The notes under the pieces are model-generated. The model was given only the letters and a program-made list of their open reading frames with translations. It did no database searches and was not told where the DNA came from. A stretch of 21,854 nt of DNA, taken from positions 1 through 21,854 of the forward strand of contig CAYWGR010000095.1 of assembly GCA_964458015.1 (NCBI GenBank). The letters run 5' to 3'. The stretch is from CAYWGR01 sp964458015 (GTDB lineage: Bacteria > Planctomycetota > Planctomycetia > Pirellulales > Thermoguttaceae). The translations under genes and the position numbers were made by a program. Shown here piece after piece: positions 1 to 7,100 of this stretch (positions are counted from its first letter, which is position 1; each line of letters begins with the position of its first letter).

Positions 1-40
1 AAATCTTTCCGGAGGATGAAAAGTTGTGTATAAATGACAG

Positions 41-85
41 GTCCGCGACGCACCATGACGAATGGCGAAATATCATCCCTGATAG
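41..85. repeat. Dispersed repeat, partial copy A
   Basis: This 45-bp stretch begins with TCCGCGACGCACCATGA and ends with CTGATAG. It matches 912-956 at about 37 of 45 positions without gaps, counted by eye. Only the right half of the palindromic core seen at 189-207 is present. The copy lies upstream of the toxin-antitoxin remnant, and its best match lies just downstream of the antitoxin gene. Confidence 0.7.
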
Positions 86-90
86 ATGAA

Positions 91-146
91 CTCTTCTCCC
101 CTCGCCCGCTTGCGGGAGAGGGGCCGGGGGTGAGGGCGGATCGCCA
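91..146. repeat. GC-rich REP-like hairpin repeat
   Basis: The segment CCCCTCGCCCGC at 98-109 pairs with GCGGGAGAGGGG at 112-123, with one G-A mismatch and a tiny loop. It is followed by the tail CCGGGGGTGAGGGCGGAT. This hairpin and tail pattern is a repeat type found between genes in many bacteria. It lies directly beside copy A of the other repeat, so two repeat families meet here. No coding sequence is seen across it. Confidence 0.65.
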
Positions 147-181
147 CACCCAACGCCTTCCATTCTCATCTCCGCAAGAGA

Positions 182-216
182 GCCGTAGGGTGCGTCCGTG
201 ACGCACCATAATAAAT
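182..216. repeat. Dispersed palindromic repeat, copy B
   Basis: The core GGTGCGTC-CGT-GACGCACC at 189-207 is a perfect 8-bp inverted repeat with a 3-nt loop. It is framed by GCCGTAG on the left and ATAATAAAT on the right. The same frame occurs at 900-934. The copy lies about 75-110 bp upstream of the first surviving toxin-like codons, so it sits roughly where the toxin N-terminus should be. Confidence 0.75.
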
Positions 217-324
217 GACTCAACGAACATCATTGACGATGCATCACGGACGTAACCGTTCAAGTAGCTCTTGACGAATGCCTCAAATTGAGACAAAACG
301 TCTAAATTCGGGCGATTAGCCTAA

Positions 325-456
325 AAATGTTGTGGGAATTCCGTGAGCGGCAACAAATACCGGCTTATTGCCCGCATCCGATACGATTACCGACTCGTGA
401 ATATCCGAGCGGTCCTGACGCACAAGGCGTACAGCGAAAACAAATGGAAGGATTAG
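325..456 (+). pseudogene. higB: HigB-type toxin remnant (C-terminal part only)
   Basis: Reading from the codon after the TAA at 322-324, this frame gives about 43 residues ending at TAG 454-456. It includes GNKYRLIARIRYDYRL and VLTHKAYSENKWKD. Both match the conserved C-terminal core of HigB-family mRNA-interferase toxins, with a GNKYRL strand and a final LTHxxY. Full-length members have about 90-110 residues, so the N-terminal half is missing. An in-frame TAA sits where the alignment would continue upstream, and repeat copy B lies just before that. The antitoxin ATG follows after 3 bp, the usual higB-higA order and spacing. I infer that the toxin has been inactivated. A short peptide from GTG 343 is possible but would lack half the fold. 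Confidence 0.7.
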
Positions 457-459
457 CGC

Positions 460-896
460 ATGTCCACCTACAAACATCTTGATGCAAGTGACTTGCCCGG
501 CCGATTTGCAGACATTGTCCATCTGATGCCTCCGCAAGCGATTCAGGACGACGCTCATTACGAAAGCACCGTTGAGACCATCGACCAATTAATGGCCGCA
601 CGAAAGCTGACGAAAGGACAATCGCTATATCTCGAAACACTGGTCCAACTAGTCCAAGCCTACGAATNNNNNNNNNNCAGCACCACGCCATCGACACGTC
701 GGGCATTAGCGGACTGGATTCCCTAAAGCATTTGCTCGAAGAAAACGACATGAACGCTTCCGACCTCGCCCGGCTATTAGACGTTCATCCCAGCATGGGC
801 TCGAAAATCCTGCGCGGCGAACGCTCGCTGACCGTGGACCATCTGCGGAAGCTATGCGATCGCTTCAAAGTCAACCCAAAGCTCTTCATGGATTGA
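460..896 (+). CDS. higA: HigA-type antitoxin, interrupted by an assembly gap
   Basis: Two halves of one antitoxin are separated by ten Ns. The first half (460-667) begins MSTYKHLDASDLPGRFAD and ends at LVQAYE. The second half (678-896) reads QHHAIDTSGISGLDSLKH and then a helix-turn-helix, DLARLLDVHPSMGSKILRGE, ending RFKVNPKLFMD before TGA 894-896. This is the layout of HigA antitoxins: an acidic helical N-terminus, a YE...HH linker, then an XRE-type HTH that binds operator DNA. The halves are in different frames (460 is 1 mod 3, 678 is 0 mod 3). Because ten Ns is probably a placeholder, the gene may be intact if the true gap is 2, 5 or 8 nt. The partner toxin upstream is truncated, so this looks like an orphan antitoxin. 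Confidence 0.75.
668..677. other. Assembly gap (10 N)
   Basis: Ten consecutive N bases lie inside the antitoxin gene between the conserved YE and HHAID residues. The reading frame does not continue across a 10-nt gap, so the length is probably nominal. Confidence 0.95.
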
Positions 897-898
897 GC

Positions 899-956
899 AG
901 CCGTAGGGTGCATCCGCGACGCACCATGATGAATCGGACAATAACATCTCTGATAG
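899..956. repeat. Dispersed palindromic repeat, copy C
   Basis: The core GGTGCATC-CGC-GACGCACC at 907-925 is the palindrome of copy B with one mismatched pair (A912/C920). The left frame AGCCGTAGGG matches copy B, and the right arm through CTGATAG matches copy A. It starts 2 bp after the antitoxin stop codon, so it could act as a 3'-end hairpin, though no T-run follows. Confidence 0.75.
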
Positions 957-973
957 TGCGCTGCGGATGCTCC

Positions 974-1285
974 TTATTGATTATCGTTTGCTAATTGCGT
1001 TGACTGCCAAAGGCCTGAAAAGGGGGCGTCAGGCTCTACTAGAAGCCATACTTCTGCTGTCTCCTTATGTCTGTACCAGGCCTCTTGTAACCCAGTCGTA
1101 GAATATGGGACGAGTGCCGGAACCTTCTCCCAGTCCTCTGATTGATTGAGTAACTCACAAAACAACTGATAATGGTGAAGATCCTCGAACCCTCCTGTCC
1201 ATGAACGTAGATCATTGTCTCTCATTTTTGTGATCTTCCTCAATTGTAGTAGGTCTGGTACTCCGTACCTGACACCATCTGCCAT
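974..1285 (-). CDS. Hypothetical protein, 103 aa
   Basis: I do not recognise this family. The product has a protein-like composition: a charged N-terminus (MADGVRYGVPDLLQLRKITK), an aromatic- and Glu-rich middle (HHYQLFCELLNQSEDWEKV), and a Trp-rich end (EAWYRHKETAEVWLLVEP). There is no signal peptide or membrane segment, so it is probably cytoplasmic and soluble. ATG 1285 has no evident Shine-Dalgarno. The gene stands alone beside the toxin-antitoxin remnant and appears more AT-rich than the genes to its right, which fits an accessory gene. It could be a spurious frame, but the length and low simple-sequence content argue for a real gene. Confidence 0.5.
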   Translation of the reverse strand: MADGVRYGVPDLLQLRKITKMRDNDLRSWTGGFEDLHHYQLFCELLNQSEDWEKVPALVPYSTTGLQEAWYRHKETAEVWLLVEPDAPFSGLWQSTQLANDNQ

Positions 1286-1780
1286 TGCACGACAATAAAA
1301 CCGCCACCCTTTCTGCCTCTTTTCGCTCCAAAATCGACCCCAATTTAACCCCGCGCCTACGCGCTAATCAACCTGGCGCTCCGCGCTACGGAACCTGAGT
1401 GCAAATGGCCTTTGCGTCGATCGAAGGCCAACGCCACCATCACGCAAACCGCATAAAATCCAGCACTTGCAACAACGGCCCGCGCCGACCAATTCGTCGT
1501 AAGTCTAATTCCGCGATTTACGGGAAATTTCCACAATAATTAAATGCCTGAAAAATTGCCGTAACTCCATTGCACGCCAACAGCTTGCGATGCCCGCCCA
1601 CAATTAATTTCGCTTACGCGCTGTTTTCAGACCCAGACCACGACGAGCGGCATTATACCTGCCGAAATGCCCTGTCTAAAGGCATTTTCTTGGCCACTCC
1701 TCGATTTCGCTCGATTTTTAGACGACCCCGCGTGTTGGTGCAGAATTCTATCAATACGCACCATCGGGCCTTTCTTCCGC
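1286..1780. other. Gene-free region
   Basis: About 495 bp lie between the 103-aa gene and the end of panB. I see no convincing coding frame, strong hairpin terminator, RNA gene or repeat of the families found at 1-960. Short open frames on the plus strand from 1570 onwards run into the antisense of panB and lack family features. Confidence 0.5.
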
Positions 1781-2581
1781 TTACTTAAACGTCTGTTCCT
1801 TGCCGGGGAATGTGCCTTGGCGAACCTCGTCGCGATACTGACTGACTGCCTTGACGACCGTGTCCTTCAGATTGGCGTATTGTTTTACATGACGCGGCAC
1901 ATGGCCGGAATTCAAACCCAGCATATCGTTGACCACCAGGATCTGGCCGTCGCAGCCCGCGCCAGCGCCGATCCCGATCGTGGGTATCTGGATCGAAGCC
2001 GAGATTTTCGCCGCCGTCTCGGCCGGCATACATTCCAACACAATCGCAAAGGCGCCGGAAATCTCCGCCGCTTGGGCGTCGGCCAGCAACTGCCGTTCGT
2101 CACGCTGTACGCGATAACCGCCGAGTTGGTGAATGCTCTGCGGCCGCAATCCGCAATGGGCCATTACGGGTATACCCGCCGAAACCAGCGCCGCAATCAC
2201 CTCGGACTGCTCCACGCCGCCCTCAAGCTTCACGGCCTGACAGCGGCTTTCCTTCAAGATACGCCCGGCGCTCTCAATGGCCTTGTAGGGGCCAAGGTGA
2301 AAACTGGGAAACGGCATGTCCACGACCACCAGCGCGTGACGCACCGCCCGGCCGACCATCTCGGCATGGTAAATCATTTCCTCCAAGGTTACCGGCAGCG
2401 TCGTGCTATGACCCTGGACGACCATCGACAGACTATCGCCCACCAAAATGCCTTCAATCCCCGCCGCATCAACCAAACCCGCCATGGCATAATCGTAGGC
2501 AGTCAACATCGTGATTTTCTGCCCCGCCGCTTTCATGGCAACGAACTGTGGAACTGTAATCTGCTTGTCTGTGGGATTCAT
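1781..2581 (-). CDS. panB: 3-methyl-2-oxobutanoate hydroxymethyltransferase
   Basis: PanB transfers a hydroxymethyl group from 5,10-methylene-tetrahydrofolate to 2-oxoisovalerate to make ketopantoate, the first committed step of pantothenate and CoA synthesis. The 266-aa length is normal for this cytoplasmic TIM-barrel enzyme. Visible family motifs are MLTAYDYAMA (25-34), VGDSLSMVVQGH (47-58), VVDMPF (86-91), AVKLEGG (116-122), PVMAHCGLRPQ (138-148), LGGYRVQ (153-159) and PTIGIGAGAGCDGQILV (200-216). By correspondence with the E. coli enzyme, Asp49, Asp88 and Glu120 would bind Mg2+ and Glu183 (LECMP) would be the catalytic base. ATG 2581 gives the expected N-terminus but has no clear Shine-Dalgarno. 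No other pantothenate gene is nearby, so it appears to be transcribed alone. Confidence 0.97.
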   Translation of the reverse strand: MNPTDKQITVPQFVAMKAAGQKITMLTAYDYAMAGLVDAAGIEGILVGDSLSMVVQGHSTTLPVTLEEMIYHAEMVGRAVRHALVVVDMPFPSFHLGPYKAIESAGRILKESRCQAVKLEGGVEQSEVIAALVSAGIPVMAHCGLRPQSIHQLGGYRVQRDERQLLADAQAAEISGAFAIVLECMPAETAAKISASIQIPTIGIGAGAGCDGQILVVNDMLGLNSGHVPRHVKQYANLKDTVVKAVSQYRDEVRQGTFPGKEQTFK

Positions 2582-2948
2582 GGTCGCTGAAACTTGGAAA
2601 AAGTGTGGAGAAAGTATGAACCAATGCCGTCATCGCGGAGGGAATACCGCCAACCCAAACTTGCTAGGAATATGAGCGGTTGCCCCCCTTCTATGGGAAA
2701 AAGGCTCCTTGCCTTCTATTCTAGACCCAAAACCACCCAGGCAACAATAGCCGGTCAGGGTAGGGATTATAATGAAATTCCTAAAAAAGTTCTGTTCAAG
2801 CGGAGGAAAGAGGGGTATCCTGAAAGAAGGCAGTAATGCGCAAAGGGACTCGCTTGTTGGTTACGACAGTCCCTGCACCCCTTTGGTTCACATTTGCACG
2901 GCCTGCACACCCCATGGCCGTCGCACAGAAAGTCACAGGAGCCCGCCC
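2582..2948. promoter_or_regulatory. Divergent intergenic region panB / secreted protein
   Basis: This 367-bp region separates two divergent genes and should hold both promoters. On the plus strand a TATAAT hexamer lies at 2768-2773, but no good -35 box stands 16-18 bp upstream of it, so I rate it only as a -10-like sequence. AGGAG at 2937-2941, 7 nt before ATG 2949, is the ribosome binding site of the plus-strand gene. An open frame extends upstream from 2949 to 2772 but has no protein-like features. Confidence 0.4.
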
Positions 2949-3824
2949 ATGTTATCCCGCCTCTTTCTTGCTCTTGCTCTAGTCGTTGTTTTAGCGTCGG
3001 CAGTGCAGGCCCAATTCGGAGGTAATCAGCGCCGCGGACAAGGCGGAGCCGGGGCCCAAATGCAGCCGGCGGAAATCGAAGGCGTGATCGAACGTTCCAT
3101 GCAGGGTGGAATTCTGGTCCTCGACGATAAAAACCGCCAGCCGTGGCGCGTGGCTATTCCACAAAACGCCAAGGTCACGGTTACCGGCACGGCCGCCGCC
3201 GATTATCTCCAGGCTGATCTAGCTGTCGAATTTGAGGCCGACGTCGATGATCGCGGCGCGTTAAAGGAAAAAGTGGATAAGCTGACCATCGTTTCGTTTT
3301 CCCCGCAAAAACAGCCGGGACTCTTCCCGCCTGGAAGTGAAGATGAAGGAGCCGGTTTTGATGACGGAGCCGGTGCGGACGCCAAACCAGCCAAACACGG
3401 CGCAGCCAAGGGCGGCGCAGCCAAAGGCGCCGCGGGCAAAAGTGCCGGCAAAGGCAAAGGCGGAGCAATCCCCGCCGGCTCCTATCGAATCGTCGGCTCG
3501 TTGAAAACCGCACGCGGCGGCAAGTTCTCGGTAAACACAGGGCGCGGCCTGCTGCCCTTGGAGCTGACCTCCGAACCCACGATCACCGTGAAATGCTCGA
3601 ACTATCTCCTCGCTTCCAAAGGCGACAAGGCCTCGATCAAGGGCATGACCATGCCCAACCAAGCCGGTTTAGCTCAAGCGACGGAAGTAAAAATTGACTT
3701 GGCCGAACCGTTGGCCGGGGTCAAAAAGAAAGGTGCGCCCGCCAAAGGTGAGCCCAAACGCCCCGCAAAACGCCCGAAGAAAGAAAAAGACGAAGGGCTT
3801 CCCGAGCCGGCTGCCGATAAATAG
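2949..3824 (+). CDS. Secreted protein with two beta-rich segments and a basic tail
   Basis: I do not recognise a named family. ATG 2949 is chosen because AGGAG lies 7 nt upstream and the product then begins with a clean signal peptide (MLSRLFLALALVVVLASAVQA, cleavage near residue 21). The frame stays open further upstream, but that extension would bury the signal. The mature 270 residues hold a beta-rich segment (about 42-116: GVIERSMQGGILV, NAKVTVTG), a low-complexity Ala/Lys/Gly linker (about 145-173), and a second beta-rich segment (about 178-252: GSLKTARGGKFSV, TITVKCSNYLL). A Lys/Pro/Arg-rich tail follows (258-282). The two segments look alike in layout and may be a duplication. The basic linker and tail could bind a polyanion, but that is speculation. 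Location is periplasmic or surface. Confidence 0.8.
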   Translation: MLSRLFLALALVVVLASAVQAQFGGNQRRGQGGAGAQMQPAEIEGVIERSMQGGILVLDDKNRQPWRVAIPQNAKVTVTGTAAADYLQADLAVEFEADVDDRGALKEKVDKLTIVSFSPQKQPGLFPPGSEDEGAGFDDGAGADAKPAKHGAAKGGAAKGAAGKSAGKGKGGAIPAGSYRIVGSLKTARGGKFSVNTGRGLLPLELTSEPTITVKCSNYLLASKGDKASIKGMTMPNQAGLAQATEVKIDLAEPLAGVKKKGAPAKGEPKRPAKRPKKEKDEGLPEPAADK

Positions 3825-4136
3825 TCGCTCGTGCAACTCCAATTACGTCCTGCTTTGCCAATGATCGTTTTGCAGTCAATCAGTCAGCAAACTCGGCAAG
3901 AACAGCCCTGTTTGCGGTTGAATCGGAGATCATCGGCAATGTCGGCATCCATAGAATGCGAAGCGGTTGATTTCTGTTGCCCCCCAGGCGGTCAACACCT
4001 TACGGACGAATCGACTGGAGCTGACAGATCTCGGAATACGACCGTAAATCCATGCACATCTCGGAATCTGTTAGCTTCCGGCTATTACGGCATGAACTAC
4101 CTGGCAGGCAATAGTTCATTGCGGATGGAATATCAT
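3825..4136. other. Convergent intergenic region
   Basis: This 312-bp region separates two convergent genes. I see no coding frame I trust and no classical T-tailed terminator. Two things stand out: an 8-bp inverted repeat (ATGAACTA 4092-4099, TAGTTCAT 4112-4119) and a 10-bp direct repeat ATCTCGGAAT at 4028-4037 and 4058-4067, exactly 30 bp apart. Confidence 0.45.
4092..4119. repeat. Short inverted repeat near a gene 3' end
   Basis: ATGAACTA and TAGTTCAT form a perfect 8-bp inverted repeat with a 12-nt loop, 17 bp beyond the stop codon of the minus-strand 1444-aa gene. No T-run follows on either strand. It could slow 3' decay or be chance. Confidence 0.3.
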
Positions 4137-7100
4137 TCAGTTTTTGTGTTTTTCCCGGATCTCCTTGATTGCTTTTTCCATGACTAACCCCGCTTCATTC
4201 AGCGGGGTGGTTTTGCGATATTCGGCCAGCATCTTTTCAGCGGCGGCGTATTGATGCATGGCCATCAGAAAACCTACCTTTTCCTGCGTTGGCATCGCAT
4301 CGAAACAACGTTGACGGCGTTCCAGATACTCCGGCGTAGTGTAAACGCGTTCCATTTGTTTGGCAGTTTCCATCAAATCATCGGCATGGATATACAACAA
4401 CTGATGGGATTGCACGGTCTCGGCCCAAACGCCGCGCGACGTACCTAGAAACCGTTCTGCCCCGCCGCATTCGGCATTCAGGGGGCCATACCAAGTGTCG
4501 GCCGCAGGATCATAGCCGACAATACCCTTATCACTGGATCCGCGAAATATCAACAATCGGCCGCAGGCCGTTATCTGCGGATCTTGCGGAACCGGCATAT
4601 CTAACGGCGTTTTGTAGAGATCCAACTTAACTTGGAATTCACCGGGAGCCACCCACCATTGATGGAGATTCTTTCCCAAGGCATCGTGTTCAACGAGAGT
4701 CGTATACCCGATGAAAAAGTGCCTTCCATCGAGAATGGTTGCTGCATGAACTCCCAGGCTGTCATTCGCGGCCCTCCAGTATTCTGGGAAGGAAGGCCAT
4801 GCGATTTTGTTCTGTTTGGCATTCGGACTCAACAAATCCAGCCACATGCTGTCCTTGGTAATGCCCATCCACTGTTTCTCGTTGCGCCACATCGACAAAA
4901 AACCTTGCGGCAAACGAGGCGGGACGGGGGTGTGACGTAAAAATGTCACTTTGCCGCCGGCAAGGTCGAGCGTGTAATGGGATGCCATGTTGTTAGGCCC
5001 TGCGCCGGAAACACAGAACACAAGGTTATCGCCGATCGGCCAAATGGATTCGACGGACCAGGAAGGCAAGCCTTCTGCCGCGCCATAGATTTTCCATTTT
5101 TCCTTTTGGGGATCGTAAACCATGAGCCCTGATTCGCGAGTGCCGACGCAAATTTTGTCGTAACACGCTTCGGCGCAAAGGACTTCAACTTTGCCCTTCG
5201 CTTCAGGCGTCGGCAGTAATGTAAACGGCCGCCAAGTGCGAGTAGTGGTTGATTGAACAGTATTGGTAATTTTTTCGAGCTTGCCGATCGGCCGACCTTG
5301 GGCATCGAGTGAGATGTATCCGAAGACCAGCTTCGGTTTCGTGACAAGGACGTAATACCGTTGCCCAATTTCGGCCAAGGCGCGGATATTAGGCCATCCG
5401 GTGGAGTCTGGAGCATCGTATTCGATGATGGCCTTGGGCATTGAAGGAAGCTCGCCCTTGCCGAAGATATCAAGATGGTGACCATCGATAGAACCCCAAG
5501 CAGGAGAGGATAGCTTGTCAAATTCTTCCATGAGATTCGGATCGCAGGTCACAGACAGAATAATCCGCCGTGTGTCGCCTAATCCGTCATAAAATGCCGA
5601 TGGATTCTTCTTGCGCAGCTTCAGGCATCGGTCGATCTGCTGTTTCGCCCAATCTATTTGATCATCCAGCCGAGCCAATTCAGCGGCTTCGACCTGGATG
5701 AATGCATATTTCACCAACGTGTCGTTGGGATGTCGAGGTTTGATTTTTGCAAGTTTCGCGGCTTGGCTATCACACTGTCGCGTCAACACATCGAGCCACG
5801 CTTGCCGTTCCGAAGGCGGGATCTTCGACAACATCATGCCGCGATACAGCATCGGCATCACGAAAGCGGCGCCCTGGGAGGGGAAGCGTATGAAATCCAT
5901 GTCTCCATTTTCTTTCGAGGCAAAATCATCCGCTCGCCACCCGCAAAAGCCGTGCAGGTCTTCTGCTAACGATGCCTCGAAAAGCCGCTTGGTTTCGACC
6001 ATCATCCGGCGCAGCTCGGGCGTTATCTTGATGACGAAACGATATTGCGTGTCTACCAACAAACGCATGGGCGTGAAATAAATAGCTTGGCAACCAAGAT
6101 AACAAACCTGTGCACGATGCATCCAATCACCAGGAAAACGCTCGATATAACGAACCGCCTCTTCGGCCAGCCTGAGCTGATACTCGTCGGCTTCCGGCTT
6201 GACGCCTCGAACTAGCACCAAGCTACGCAACGTTTGCACCAAAAGAAAGGCGGCTGGCTCCAATGTCGGATCAATCTTCAACGCCGCGTCAAGATGCTCG
6301 ATCTGCTGCAAAAAACGCTTCTCTTTAGGCAAATGAGGGTCAACGGCCATCGCGGTCTTGAGCTCCGCCTCGGCTTGCCGGCGGCACGTCGTCATGTCGT
6401 CCAGCGATTTGGTAATTGCCCCGGGTGTGATTTGACCGAGCGATTTCGACAACGAATCCCAAGCACGGCCAATCGCGGCGTCAAAGGCTTGAACGGTGCA
6501 GGAAGTGTTGGTCCATTCGCCTTCCGAATTTTCCCCCTTCCACAGACGAACGCCGACTTCCACGGGCGTTTCCTGAAAACTCTTGCCGGCCGCGTCGTGT
6601 TCCGCCACTCGAAGCTCAATCGTTACGTCGGCTTGGGGCGAAAATTGCCGTCCGCCCGGCAGCCGACTTAACCCCAGGGCCGCCAACAGCGATTCCTCCT
6701 TGGCCGATCCGGCTTCCAAGTGTTGCACAACCAAAATGCGGTTGGAGGAGCTCAACGACTTTTGGAAGGCCTCATATAAGCGGTCGCCCAAGGGCCGCAT
6801 GCGCGGAGCTGTTCCCTCATCGCCGAGGCCAAGAAGTCGCACTTTGAGCGGCCTTTGTTTCCCGTCCTTCAAGGTGTCCTTCAAAGCGGTCCGGCAAAGC
6901 TCGATCATGGCCGGCACATCGGCCTCGACGATGGGCCATCCAAATCCTTTGTCGCCCAACGACGTGCCCGCGGAAAGATCAATCAACGCCAGCCGGCTTT
7001 GCGGCGGTTTATGATCCAGATCGATTTCCAAACGCGCCATGGCGTCGTAGCTAAGCATCGTTTTAGAGTCGCCGGCTGTCATCGCTCGCTCTTTCAATAC

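Larger units (their letters stand above)
1..324. other. Gene-free repeat-rich flank
   Basis: I find no intact coding region here. The stretch contains two copies of one palindromic repeat (41-85 and 182-216) and a GC-rich hairpin repeat (91-146). The remaining 240-324 could hold degraded toxin N-terminal sequence: reading the toxin frame upstream gives a short KFGRLA-like stretch from 304, then an in-frame TAA at 322-324. Confidence 0.55.

Noticed and set aside
1667..2590. Plus-strand open frame of 307 residues opposite panB
   Set aside because: It is fully antisense to a clear panB gene. Its Arg/His-rich composition is that of a shadow frame, and it shows no family motif.
3831..4187. Plus-strand frame of 118 residues after the 291-aa gene
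   Set aside because: It has no ribosome site or family features, its composition is mixed, and it overlaps the 3' end of the large minus-strand gene.
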